17,747 nucleotides of DNA from CAYSQW01 sp964433135. Its GTDB lineage: Bacteria > Acidobacteriota > Aminicenantia > Aminicenantales > Aminicenantaceae. The position numbers were made by a program, and so were the translations under genes. The stretch covers positions 1-17,747 of the forward strand of contig CAYSQW010000068.1 in assembly GCA_964433135.1 (NCBI GenBank). The letters run 5' to 3'. The first letter of the stretch is position 1. Each line of letters begins with the position of its first letter. Under the pieces are notes generated by a model. It made no database searches. It was not told the DNA's origin and worked only from the letters and a program-made list of their open reading frames with translations. Of the stretch, positions 1 to 8,438 are shown one piece after another.

Positions 1-152
1 AAGAATTTTTAGGTTAAGAGGAGAAGCCGTCATACTGCTTTACTCTATCTCTATTTGTGCCTTTCTTTTTATATTTCATACCCCCTTCATTTCAACTATC
101 GGCTTTTTCCGCAATCTGAAATTCAAAACAAAATAATTAAGGAGGTATATCT
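1..152. other. 5' leader of the redox operon, no gene seen
   Basis: No coding sequence is supported here. The stretch is A/T- and pyrimidine-rich and ends in a good Shine-Dalgarno sequence (GGAGG, 141-145) for the GTG at 153. I found no convincing sigma-70 or sigma-54 promoter, so the operon promoter may be divergent in sequence or lie upstream of the window. Confidence 0.5.
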
Positions 153-632
153 GTGAATGTGGAAACCCAAAAAGTGAAGTCCGTCATCGAAAAGCATCAC
201 GGTGAAAAGAAATCTCTCATCGCCATCCTCCAGGACATCCAATCCGAATACAACTATCTGCCGCGCAAAGCTCTCAACATCATCTCTCATTCCCTGCAGA
301 TTCCCATGATCGACATTTTCGGAGTCGCCACTTTCTACAGCGCATTCAGCCTCGAGCCCAGAGGAGAGCACACCGCTACCGTCTGCATGGGAACAGCCTG
401 TCACGTTCGCGGAGGTCCAAAGATCCTGGACGAATTCGAGCGGAAACTCCAAGTTAAAGCCGGCCACACAACGGAAGACCGGCAGTTCAGCCTGGAAACA
501 GTCGCTTGTCTGGGATGCTGCGCCATCGGTCCGGTGGTTGTCGTCGACGACAACTATCATGCCCAGACCTCAATGCGCAAAGTTGATTCGATCCTGAAAA
601 AATACCGCAAAGAGAAAAACAATGACGAGTAA
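153..632 (+). CDS. NuoE/HydC-like [2Fe-2S] subunit of an NADH-linked flavin complex
   Basis: This 159-aa protein matches the thioredoxin-fold [2Fe-2S] subunit family (NuoE, HydC, HndA), which sits beside the NADH/FMN subunit and relays or stores single electrons. An N-terminal helical part (about 5-65) contains the family-typical 'YLP' and 'GVATFYSAF' stretches. The cluster ligands are C78 and C83 (CX4C) and C119 and C123 (CX3C), with an extra C122. The length is normal for the family. The start is GTG, chosen because GGAGG lies 7 nt upstream. The gene overlaps the next one by 11 nt, so the two are translationally linked. Context argues for a soluble NADH-dependent, possibly bifurcating complex rather than respiratory complex I, since no membrane subunits follow. 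The family call is firm; the complex's reaction is inferred. Confidence 0.93.
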   Translation: MNVETQKVKSVIEKHHGEKKSLIAILQDIQSEYNYLPRKALNIISHSLQIPMIDIFGVATFYSAFSLEPRGEHTATVCMGTACHVRGGPKILDEFERKLQVKAGHTTEDRQFSLETVACLGCCAIGPVVVVDDNYHAQTSMRKVDSILKKYRKEKNNDE

Positions 633-3600
633 AAAATTAACATCGACCAAAGCCTTGAGAGAACTCATCGCGGATCGGGTCAAGAAAAGAAACGCCGATA
701 CGCACGCCGTCTTGACGGTTTCCGCCGGAACCTGCGGGCAGGCCAGAGGCTCCATGCAGGTCATCGAATCGCTGGAAAAAGTCATTCAGGAGAAAAACCT
801 GCAGGCCAAGGTCAGGGTAAAAGTGACAGGATGCCACGGATTCTGTGAAGCAGAACCCAATATCATCATCCACCCCGGGAATACATTCTACCAGCACGTG
901 GAACCCGGCGACGCTGAAGATATCATAGAAAAGACGATTCTCAAAGACGAGATTCTGGATCGGCTTCTCTATTCCGATCCGGCCACGGGAAAAACCGCCG
1001 CGAGAGAAAAAGATATCGCCTTCTATACCAAACAGAAAAGATTGGTTCTGGGTGATAACGCTTCGATCGATCCTACCCATATCGAAGATTACTTCTCCAT
1101 CGGCGGTTATGCGTCTCTGGCCAAGATCCTTGACACGATGCAGCCTGACGATGTGATTGAAGAGGTGAAATCCTCAGGGCTGCGCGGGAGAGGAGGAGCG
1201 GGATTCAGCACCGGCTCCAAATGGCAGTTCGCACGGAGGGCCCCCGGCGATATCAAGTATATCATCTGCAACGCCGACGAGGGCGATCCCGGCGCATATA
1301 TGGACCGGAGCCTCATGGAAGGCAATCCACACCGCGTTCTCGAAGGGATGATCATCGGCGCCTATGCGATCGGCGCCTCCGAGGGCTATATCTACATCCG
1401 GGACGAATACCCTGTGGCGCTTCATCACATCACTCTCGCGCTGGACGCGGCCGAGAAAGCCGGATTGCTCGGCGATAATATCCTGGGCAGCGGTTTCAGC
1501 TTCAAGGTTCGTATCGTCAAAGGCGCCGGAGCCTTTGTCTGCGGTGAAGAGACAGCATTGATGGCTTCGATCGAAGGACGCGTTGGTGAACCCCGGCAGC
1601 GGCCGCCGTTTCCGGCTGTGAAAGGACTCTGGAAAAGACCGACCAATAACAATAACGTGGAAACCTGGGCCAATATCCCGCTGATCATCGAAAAAGGCAG
1701 CGAGTGGTTTGCGGGGATAGGCACCGAGGGCAGCAAAGGGACAAAGATCTTTTCTCTTGTGGGAAAGATCAACAACACCGGTTTGGTGGAGGTTCCCATG
1801 GGCATCACGCTGCGCGAAGTCATCTTCGACATCGGCGGCGGGATTCCGAAAGGGAAGAAATTCAAAGCGGTTCAGACCGGCGGTCCTTCGGGAGGCTGTC
1901 TTACCAAAGACAAGCTCGATCTTCCCATCGACTACGAGAGTCTTGCCGCCGCCGGTTCCATCATGGGCTCAGGCGGCATGATCGTCATGGACGAAAACAC
2001 CTGTATGGTGGACATCGCCAAATACTTCCTTAATTTCCTTCGCGACGAAAGCTGCGGCAAATGCATCTCCTGTCGGGAAGGAACCCAGAGGATGTGGGAG
2101 ATCGTAAACAATATCACTCAAGGCAAAGGCAAAATGAAGGATCTGGAACTCCTCGAGGAGTTGGCCACGATCACTAAAGACGCCTCCATGTGCGGGCTGG
2201 GACAGACGGCCGCCAATCCGGTCCTCTCGACTCTGAAATACTTCAGAGAAGAATATGAAGAACACATCCTTCATAAAAAATGCCGCGCCATGGTTTGTAA
2301 TGAACTGGTATCCGCTCCCTGTCAATCCATCTGCCCAATAGATCAGGAGGCATCCGTATACATCGCATTGATCGCTCAAGGAGAATACCAGGAAGCTCTG
2401 GATGTTATTAGAAAAGACAATCCGCTTCCCTCGGTCTGCGGAAAAGTCTGTGACCACAAATGCGAATCCGTCTGCCGAGCAGGAGAGATCGGAGAACCCA
2501 TTTCCATTCGCGCTCTCAAACGTTTCGTTTTGGATTGGGCGGACAAGAATGGGAAAACAGCCGCGGGAGAGAAGAAAGCGGCACGCAAACAGAAAAAAGT
2601 GGCCGTCATCGGATCAGGTCCCGCCGGCCTGGCCGCCGGCCATTACCTGAACCTCAAAGGCTATAATGTCACCATTTTCGAATCTCAGCCGGTTGCCGGT
2701 GGAATGCTGGCGGTTGGGATCCCCGAGCATCGTCTTCCCAAAAACACATTAAACGCCGACATCGATTATATTCTCAAGTCGGGCGTCTCACTTAAAACCA
2801 ATACGGCACTGGGGCGCGATTTCAATCTCGACGATCTTTTTGCAGACAACTTCGAGGCCGTTTTCATCGCCGTCGGAGCGCACAAGTCCATGCAGATGAA
2901 GATCCCGGGAGAGGATGCCGCGGGAGTCATTCCCTCGATGCATTTCCTGACCCGGGTGAATCTCGGCAATGAAGTCGATCTGGGACAAAAAGTAGCTATC
3001 GTCGGCGGTGGAAATGCGGCGATCGACGCAGCCCGGGTCGCGGTAAGGAACAAAAACACCACCGACGTCACGATCCTTTACAGAAGAACAAGAAAGGAAA
3101 TGCCGGCCTACGAAGAAGAAATAGAAGAAGCTCTGGAAGAAGGGATCGATATTCAATTCCTGGTAGCACCGGTTCGCGTTGTGCAAAAAAACGGAAAGAT
3201 CGTCGGTGCCGAGTGCATTCGCATGGAGCTTGGAGAAATGGACGCCAGCGGGCGAAGAAGCCCCGTGCCGATTGAAGGCTCTGAATTTACGATCGAGTTG
3301 GATTCGCTTATCACGGCAATCGGCGAAAGGCCCGACATATCTTTCGTCAACGAAAACGACAAGCTGGAAGTCACCAAATGGGACACCATCGTAGCTGATG
3401 AGGAACTCCTCGTCACAAACAGGAAAGGCGTATTCGCCGGAGGTGACGCCGTGACCGGGCCGAGTTCGGTCGTCAAAGCCATCGCCGCCGGAAAGAATGC
3501 GGCGAATTCCATCGATCTTTATCTGCAAGGAGCCCCTCTCAAAAAGGAATACACGCTCAGCCGCCCCTCTCGTTACATCAAACCCGTTGAACTGAATGAA

Positions 3601-3783
3601 GAGGAGATTGAAAACGCACAAAGGCCGGAAACGCCTAAGCTGACCGTCGAACAGAGAAGGAAAAACTTCAAGGAGGTCAACATCGGCCTGGATGAAATGG
3701 CGACCGTCAAGGAAGCCAGGCGATGTTTACGCTGCGAATTGGAAACGGAAGATGGAAAATCCGCATTAGGAAGGGAGACATGA
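622..3783 (+). CDS. NuoF/HydB-GltD/NfnB fusion: NADH:FMN module joined to FAD/NADPH module
   Basis: This 1053-aa two-part flavoprotein starts with a thioredoxin-like [2Fe-2S] domain (about 1-110; C38, C71, C75; the usual first Cys position appears to be S34). A NuoF FMN/NADH domain follows (about 150-420), with the GRGGAGF loop and an NADEGDPGA motif, then an SLBB-like segment and the [4Fe-4S] motif C478, C481, C484, C524. From about 550 it becomes GltD/NfnB-like: a cysteine-rich cluster domain (C567, C571, C606, C610, C614, C618), an FAD GXGXXG at 664-669, an NADP-type GGGN at 795-798 and the C-terminal AGGD flavin motif. It ends with CXXC (C1035, C1038). Such a protein could carry both NADH and NADPH sites, as in transhydrogenase-type bifurcating enzymes (Nfn, Stn) and HydABC/Bfu relatives. 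Its stop overlaps the next start (ATGA). Domain calls are strong; bifurcation is inferred. Confidence 0.93.
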   Translation: MTSKKLTSTKALRELIADRVKKRNADTHAVLTVSAGTCGQARGSMQVIESLEKVIQEKNLQAKVRVKVTGCHGFCEAEPNIIIHPGNTFYQHVEPGDAEDIIEKTILKDEILDRLLYSDPATGKTAAREKDIAFYTKQKRLVLGDNASIDPTHIEDYFSIGGYASLAKILDTMQPDDVIEEVKSSGLRGRGGAGFSTGSKWQFARRAPGDIKYIICNADEGDPGAYMDRSLMEGNPHRVLEGMIIGAYAIGASEGYIYIRDEYPVALHHITLALDAAEKAGLLGDNILGSGFSFKVRIVKGAGAFVCGEETALMASIEGRVGEPRQRPPFPAVKGLWKRPTNNNNVETWANIPLIIEKGSEWFAGIGTEGSKGTKIFSLVGKINNTGLVEVPMGITLREVIFDIGGGIPKGKKFKAVQTGGPSGGCLTKDKLDLPIDYESLAAAGSIMGSGGMIVMDENTCMVDIAKYFLNFLRDESCGKCISCREGTQRMWEIVNNITQGKGKMKDLELLEELATITKDASMCGLGQTAANPVLSTLKYFREEYEEHILHKKCRAMVCNELVSAPCQSICPIDQEASVYIALIAQGEYQEALDVIRKDNPLPSVCGKVCDHKCESVCRAGEIGEPISIRALKRFVLDWADKNGKTAAGEKKAARKQKKVAVIGSGPAGLAAGHYLNLKGYNVTIFESQPVAGGMLAVGIPEHRLPKNTLNADIDYILKSGVSLKTNTALGRDFNLDDLFADNFEAVFIAVGAHKSMQMKIPGEDAAGVIPSMHFLTRVNLGNEVDLGQKVAIVGGGNAAIDAARVAVRNKNTTDVTILYRRTRKEMPAYEEEIEEALEEGIDIQFLVAPVRVVQKNGKIVGAECIRMELGEMDASGRRSPVPIEGSEFTIELDSLITAIGERPDISFVNENDKLEVTKWDTIVADEELLVTNRKGVFAGGDAVTGPSSVVKAIAAGKNAANSIDLYLQGAPLKKEYTLSRPSRYIKPVELNEEEIENAQRPETPKLTVEQRRKNFKEVNIGLDEMATVKEARRCLRCELETEDGKSALGRET

Positions 3784-4484
3784 TCACCTTAATCATCAAC
3801 AACCTGGAAGTACAGGCCGAGGAGCACTGGACCGTGCTCGAAGCCGCCCAATTCTACGGCATCGAGATCCCGACCCTCTGCCATGATCCGGGGCTCAGCA
3901 ACTTCGGAGGCTGCCGTCTCTGTTTGGTCGAGATCGGAGTCAAACCGAGAACAAAGCTCGTCAGCTCCTGCACCTACCCCGTACAAGAGGGATTGAATGT
4001 TCATACGGATACAAAGAGAGTCCTGGCAGCACGCAGGATGATGATCGAACTCATGCTGTCTACGGCCCCCGGATCCAAAGTCATTCAGGATCTGGCCTCT
4101 AAATTCGGCGTCACGCAGTGCAGATTTACGCTGCGCAATGAAGAATGCATCTACTGCGGACTCTGTGTACGGATGTGCGCGGAACAGATGGACGGCAAGG
4201 CGATCGGGTTTCAAAACCGAGGCCACAACCGCAAAATATCAACGCCTTTCGACATCAAATCCGATGTCTGCCGGCTATGCGGTGGGTGCATGTACATCTG
4301 CCCGGCTTGTCAGCTGCGCTGTCAAGGGCCGGATGCGGAGGGCGCCGTCTGCAACGCCTGTCTGACCATGGACCCGACCTGCATCGATGTTTATGATGAA
4401 CTGCAGTGCTGGATGTACGATGCCGGCCGCTGCGGAACCTGTGTCCGGGAAGACCCCAAAGAAAAAGAAGAGAACAATGCTTAG
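3780..4484 (+). CDS. HydA/NuoG-N-terminus-like multi-cluster iron-sulfur protein without catalytic domain
   Basis: This 234-aa electron-transfer subunit begins with a plant-type [2Fe-2S] ferredoxin domain (C34, C45, C48, C64), as in NuoG and the N-terminus of bifurcating HydA. The segment after it (about 90-112), where relatives carry the HX3CX2CX5C ligands of a His-ligated [4Fe-4S] cluster, has no Cys or His. Two [4Fe-4S] motifs follow: C123, C126, C129, C133 and C164, C167, C170, C174. A C-terminal tail has eight more cysteines (C177, C181, C191, C194, C201, C210, C218, C221), with CXXC pairs suggesting another metal or cluster site. No H-cluster or molybdopterin domain is present, so it probably wires its partners together. 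The ATG at 3780 is chosen over a start at 3723 because it gives an ATGA overlap, has GGAAGG just upstream and begins exactly at the ferredoxin domain. Confidence 0.87.
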   Translation: MITLIINNLEVQAEEHWTVLEAAQFYGIEIPTLCHDPGLSNFGGCRLCLVEIGVKPRTKLVSSCTYPVQEGLNVHTDTKRVLAARRMMIELMLSTAPGSKVIQDLASKFGVTQCRFTLRNEECIYCGLCVRMCAEQMDGKAIGFQNRGHNRKISTPFDIKSDVCRLCGGCMYICPACQLRCQGPDAEGAVCNACLTMDPTCIDVYDELQCWMYDAGRCGTCVREDPKEKEENNA

Positions 4485-4526
4485 CATTATTTTCTCCCAT
4501 AAAAGAGAATATTAAGGAGGATTTGA

Positions 4527-6104
4527 ATGTCTTATACAAAACTCAATCGTAGTGCCGCCACCTTAACCAAGAACAGAACTGAAGGCTCGATCAGCCCCTT
4601 CAGCGGGATGTGTGTCACTTGTGTCGACGGCTGCATCGGCATGTGTGAAATCGGCAAATCTGCCTATCGCGGGCACGAAGTCATTTATCCGCAGCCGTTT
4701 GGAATCATCACGTCGGCTTCGGAAAAAGAATATCCCGTCGACCTCTCGGATTTCACCATCCTGGGAACCGCCGCCGGCGCCTATGGAGTCGAAGCCGACA
4801 GCGACAAGGCGACCTTTCCCAAAGTTTCCATAGAAACCGCGATCGGACACGATAAAGGCATCAAACTGAAAGTGCCTTTCGTCATCGCCGGTATGGGCTC
4901 GACGAACGTCGCCAAACAGAACTGGAAAGGCTTGGCCGCCGGCGCCGCCATTTCCGGAGCGATTCTCACCGTCGGTGAAAACGTATGCGGCATGGACGAG
5001 GAATCCGAGTTCAAGGACGGAAAGATCGTTCGCTCCGTCGATATGGAAAATCGCATCAATTGGTACCGGGAATGGCAGGACGGTTACGGAACCGTGGTCA
5101 TTCAGGCCAACGTCGAGGACACGCGCCTGGGCGTCCAGGAATACGCCATCCAGAAGCTCGGCATCGAAGCCGTCGAGTTGAAATGGGGACAAGGCGCCAA
5201 GGATATCGGAGGAGAGGTCAAGATAAAAAACCTGGCCAAGGCCCAGGAACTGCAGCGCCGCGGCTATATCGTTCTCCCCAATCCGGAAGATCCCGATATC
5301 ATCAAAGCCTTTGAAAAAGGAAGCTTCAAGGAATTCGAGCGCCATTCCCGCCTGGGAATGGTCGACGAAGAGAGCTTCATGGCGCGAGTCGAGGAACTGA
5401 GGAAAGCCGGCGCCAAGTATGTTTTCCTCAAGACCGGAGCATACCGCCCGGTTGATCTGGCCCGTGCCGTCAAGTTCGCTTCCAAGGCCAAACTGGACCT
5501 GCTGACGGTCGACGGAGCCGGTGGTGGGACGGGAATGAGCCCCTGGCGCATGATGAACGAATGGGGCGTCCCCAGTGTTGAACTGTGGTCTCTGTTGAAC
5601 CAGTACTGCAAAAAGATTGACGATCGCGGCGAATACCTCCCCGCTATCGCAGCCGCGGGCGGCATCACGTTCGAAGATCAGATCTTCAAAGCCATGGCCC
5701 TTGGCGCACCTTATGTCAAGATCGTCGGCATGGCCCGGGGACCGGTCGCCGCCGCCATGGTGGGAAAAACCATCGGCAAACGTATCAACGAAGACCAGAT
5801 CCCGGTTTATGTGGAGCGGTTCGGCAACAGCGTCGAAGAGATTTTCGTGACCGCCCCCGAATTGAAAAAACAATACGGTGACAGATTCTATGATCTGCCC
5901 ACCGGTGGAATCGGGGTCTACAGCTATTTTGAGAGACTCAGCCAGGGACTCCGTCAGTTTATGGCCGGAAGCCGCAAGTTCGATCTCAGCTACATCACCC
6001 GCGACGACATCGCCGCGCTGACACCGGAAGCCGCCCGCATGAGTGGGATTCCGCTTGTCACTGACATGGATAAAGAAGAGGCCGAGAAGATCCTCAACGG
6101 CTGA
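4527..6104 (+). CDS. Divergent FMN-binding glutamate synthase (GltB-domain) family protein
   Basis: This 525-aa cytosolic flavoprotein belongs to the GltB synthase-domain (FMN barrel) family. The clearest signature is the phosphate-binding loop GGGTGMSP (332-339), matching GGTGASP of glutamate synthases, with a preceding VDGAG strand and an 'AAGGI' strand after it. An N-terminal motif C29, C32, C36, C40 (CX2CX3CX3C) probably binds an iron-sulfur cluster. It lacks the N-terminal glutaminase domain and, after the FMN loop, the cysteines of the canonical [3Fe-4S] motif: the region around 'GMARGPVAAA' has none. It may be an ammonia-using or ferredoxin/NAD(P)H-fed glutamate synthase, or act on another substrate. 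An AAGGAGG at 4514-4520 precedes the ATG, 42 nt after the previous gene, so it is part of the operon. Family confidence is high, substrate unknown. Confidence 0.88.
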   Translation: MSYTKLNRSAATLTKNRTEGSISPFSGMCVTCVDGCIGMCEIGKSAYRGHEVIYPQPFGIITSASEKEYPVDLSDFTILGTAAGAYGVEADSDKATFPKVSIETAIGHDKGIKLKVPFVIAGMGSTNVAKQNWKGLAAGAAISGAILTVGENVCGMDEESEFKDGKIVRSVDMENRINWYREWQDGYGTVVIQANVEDTRLGVQEYAIQKLGIEAVELKWGQGAKDIGGEVKIKNLAKAQELQRRGYIVLPNPEDPDIIKAFEKGSFKEFERHSRLGMVDEESFMARVEELRKAGAKYVFLKTGAYRPVDLARAVKFASKAKLDLLTVDGAGGGTGMSPWRMMNEWGVPSVELWSLLNQYCKKIDDRGEYLPAIAAAGGITFEDQIFKAMALGAPYVKIVGMARGPVAAAMVGKTIGKRINEDQIPVYVERFGNSVEEIFVTAPELKKQYGDRFYDLPTGGIGVYSYFERLSQGLRQFMAGSRKFDLSYITRDDIAALTPEAARMSGIPLVTDMDKEEAEKILNG

Positions 6105-6117
6105 TAATATCCAACCG

Positions 6118-6144
6118 GTGGTTTTCGTTTGTTTCGAAAACCAC
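6118..6144 (+). repeat. Perfect 10-bp inverted repeat (hairpin) after the redox operon
   Basis: GTGGTTTTCG (6118-6127) pairs perfectly with CGAAAACCAC (6135-6144) around a 7-nt T/G loop. It starts 13 nt after the gltB-like stop codon and lies just upstream of a stronger terminator. It has no T-tract of its own, so it may be an mRNA 3'-end stabiliser or an accessory element. Confidence 0.7.
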
Positions 6145-6161
6145 AGCGAATCGTCTTTAAC

Positions 6162-6200
6162 GAGGCCGGGCGCGGTCACATCGCGTCCGGCCTCATTCTT
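6162..6200 (+). terminator. Rho-independent terminator of the redox operon
   Basis: A GC-rich stem pairs 6162-6174 with 6182-6194 (13 bp with one G-T wobble; core GAGGCCGG/CCGGCCTC) around a 7-nt loop, followed by ATTCTTTT. This separates the redox operon from the kinase/regulator genes. Confidence 0.85.
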
Positions 6201-6272
6201 TTCCAACGCCATTCGGCGGGGGGGTGTCCTTTTCTGGTATTTTCCGATCCATTTCGTTAGAATGAGATTCGG

Positions 6273-8438
6273 ATGAACAATACTCAGAATCAAGAACCGA
6301 TGGAACCGCGCGGGAACTATTATAGAAAACTGACCCTTCGCAACACCCTCATCAACCTCATCCTCTTTGTAAGCCCTTTTCTGCTGCTTTTCTTCATCAT
6401 CAATCTGCAGATGTCGAATCTATTAAAAACCCAGATCTACAACCATCTTTCCGAGACCGTGGAGGCCAATACCAAGACCATCAGCATTTTCCTCGAAGAC
6501 CGGGAGACGGAATTGAAATCCCTTTCCCATCTGGATATAGAAAGTCTGGAAGAGGCGTCCCAATTCTTACCGGTATTCAATGCCCTCATCGAGGAGAGCC
6601 GATGGTATGATTTCATGCTGATCGCGGACCTGGAAGGAAACATTCGGCATTCGGTTCATTACGATATCAAGGGCAGTATCGCCGATCGGGAATACTTTAA
6701 AGTTTCAAAATCGGGCCGCTTTTTCAGCACCGGTATTTTTTACTCCGATCTGCTGGAAAAACCGGTCATGGTCCTTTCCCAGCCGCTTCTTGATAAACGA
6801 GGGGCCATATCGGGGATCCTGGCCGCTTCCATAAATCTGGAAAATTTCTACAATCTGCTCTTCGATTTGCGAAAGGCTGAAACCAGCGAACTCTTTTTAG
6901 TCGATGCCGCCGGGACACTGCTGTCTCCGACCAAACTTGGGGGACGCCCACTTGAAGACAAAGCTTTTTCCGAGGAGAGTCTGAATCCACATACCGGTGA
7001 AGAAGGCGTAAAAACGCATTACGATTATCGGGGCGTAAAGGTTCTGTGTGCTTACAAGAAGCTGGCCGACTCCCCGTTCTATCTTGTATCCGAGATGGAC
7101 CTGGAGGAAGCCCTTCTGCCGGTGAAAAAAGTCAATCGATTCGTTTTTTTCGTTTTCACTCCTTTTTTCCTTCTACTCATCATCATGTCCAATTATCATT
7201 CACGCCGGGTTACCAATCTTCTGCAAAAACTCACTCACGACTTGGAATCGGCGCTCGCTGAGGCCCGTCGCAAACGGGAAGAGGCGGACACCTATAATCT
7301 CGAACTTCACGCGAAGATAAAGGAGAGCTCCAAGCTTACCGCAGATCTGAAGACATCCGAGGAGTATATCCGCAACCTGATGGACAGCATCTCCCTGGGT
7401 GTTCTGGGCCTGGATTGCGATGGAAGGATCTCTCATGTAAATAAGAAATTCCAGGATATGTTCGACAAGAACGACCTCAAAACAAGCGAGAATATTTTTA
7501 CCGCACTCCCGATCCTGGCAGAAGATCCCATCCAGGCCGCCTTTGAACAGGCTGTTCTCACCCAGAAACCTCAACGCCTCGAGCAGAGCGAAATCGACCG
7601 GGGGAAAGGAAAGGAATATTTCAATCTGTCTTTCTTTCCCATACAGATCAGCGACGGTCCGGTAACCGGATTTACTCTCCTGATCGACAATATCACCGAC
7701 AAAAAGAAACTCCGCGAGCAGCTGGCCGAATATGAAAAACTCTCGGCCCTAAGTCAGCTGGCCATGGGAGCGGCCCATGAGATCAATAATCCTCTGCTGG
7801 GAATCTCTTCGTTTTTGGAAATCCTCCGCGATGAAACAGACGATCAAAAGGAAAAAGACGAGCTTGAATTCGTACTTGAAAATGTTTACCGGATCTCGGA
7901 AACCATCCGGGGCCTCCTCAACTTCGCCCGTCCCACGCCTCCCCAATTCACCAAGACCAATATCAACACCCTGATCGAGGAAACCCTGTCTTTCCTGAGT
8001 CATCAGCCGATCTTCCGCAAAATCACCATGACTAAGCAGCTGCTGCCTTCCCTCTCTCACATCACAGCCGACCTTAATCAGATACGACAGGTGCTCATTA
8101 ACATCTTCATCAACGCCGCGCAATCCATGCCTGATGGGGGCACCCTCACCGTGGAAACACAGAAAGTCAAGTTCAAGGATTTCATCCGGATCAACATCAC
8201 GGATACCGGGGTAGGCATACCCGAAGAGAATCTCAACCAGCTGTTCACTCCGTTTTTCACGACCAAGAAACAAAAAGGCACCGGTCTTGGATTAAGCATC
8301 AGCCTGTCTTATATCAAGAACCATCATGGGATTATTTCAGTGCAAAGCGAGGAAGGGAAAGGCACGACGTTTTCCATTGTGCTTCCCTTGCGGCAGCGAG
8401 GACGAAAAGATGTAATCGATGAGGAAACCATAACATGA
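6273..8438 (+). CDS. Membrane sensor histidine kinase (double-Cache-like sensor, PAS, HisKA, HATPase)
   Basis: This 721-aa two-component kinase is anchored in the inner membrane. TM1 (about 26-45) and TM2 (about 289-307) flank a periplasmic region of about 240 residues that looks like a double Cache ligand-binding domain, with 'DREYF' and 'ISGILAASI' type strands. A coiled coil (about 315-360), a PAS domain (about 365-475) and the kinase core follow. The phospho-acceptor is H502 in AHEINNPL; the N-box is near 'LINIFINAAQ', the G1 box at DTGVGIP and the G2 box at GTGLGLSIS. It overlaps the response regulator start by ATGA, so they are a cognate pair. There is no clear Shine-Dalgarno before the ATG at 6273. 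The ligand is unknown; proximity to glutamate dehydrogenase suggests an amino-acid or nitrogen-related signal (inference). Confidence 0.92.
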   Translation: MNNTQNQEPMEPRGNYYRKLTLRNTLINLILFVSPFLLLFFIINLQMSNLLKTQIYNHLSETVEANTKTISIFLEDRETELKSLSHLDIESLEEASQFLPVFNALIEESRWYDFMLIADLEGNIRHSVHYDIKGSIADREYFKVSKSGRFFSTGIFYSDLLEKPVMVLSQPLLDKRGAISGILAASINLENFYNLLFDLRKAETSELFLVDAAGTLLSPTKLGGRPLEDKAFSEESLNPHTGEEGVKTHYDYRGVKVLCAYKKLADSPFYLVSEMDLEEALLPVKKVNRFVFFVFTPFFLLLIIMSNYHSRRVTNLLQKLTHDLESALAEARRKREEADTYNLELHAKIKESSKLTADLKTSEEYIRNLMDSISLGVLGLDCDGRISHVNKKFQDMFDKNDLKTSENIFTALPILAEDPIQAAFEQAVLTQKPQRLEQSEIDRGKGKEYFNLSFFPIQISDGPVTGFTLLIDNITDKKKLREQLAEYEKLSALSQLAMGAAHEINNPLLGISSFLEILRDETDDQKEKDELEFVLENVYRISETIRGLLNFARPTPPQFTKTNINTLIEETLSFLSHQPIFRKITMTKQLLPSLSHITADLNQIRQVLINIFINAAQSMPDGGTLTVETQKVKFKDFIRINITDTGVGIPEENLNQLFTPFFTTKKQKGTGLGLSISLSYIKNHHGIISVQSEEGKGTTFSIVLPLRQRGRKDVIDEETIT

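Noticed and set aside
153..3783. Respiratory complex I (Nuo) operon
   Set aside because: NuoE- and NuoF-like parts are present, but there are no membrane subunits, NuoF is fused to GltD and a GltB-like protein follows; a soluble complex is more likely.
3780..4484. [FeFe]-hydrogenase subunit
   Set aside because: The ferredoxin and [4Fe-4S] motifs resemble the HydA N-terminus, but the H-cluster domain is wholly absent, and none is encoded in the window.
4563..6293. 576-aa open frame on the minus strand opposite the gltB-like gene
   Set aside because: It lies entirely antisense to a well-supported flavoprotein, resembles no family and reflects strong codon bias of the + strand gene.
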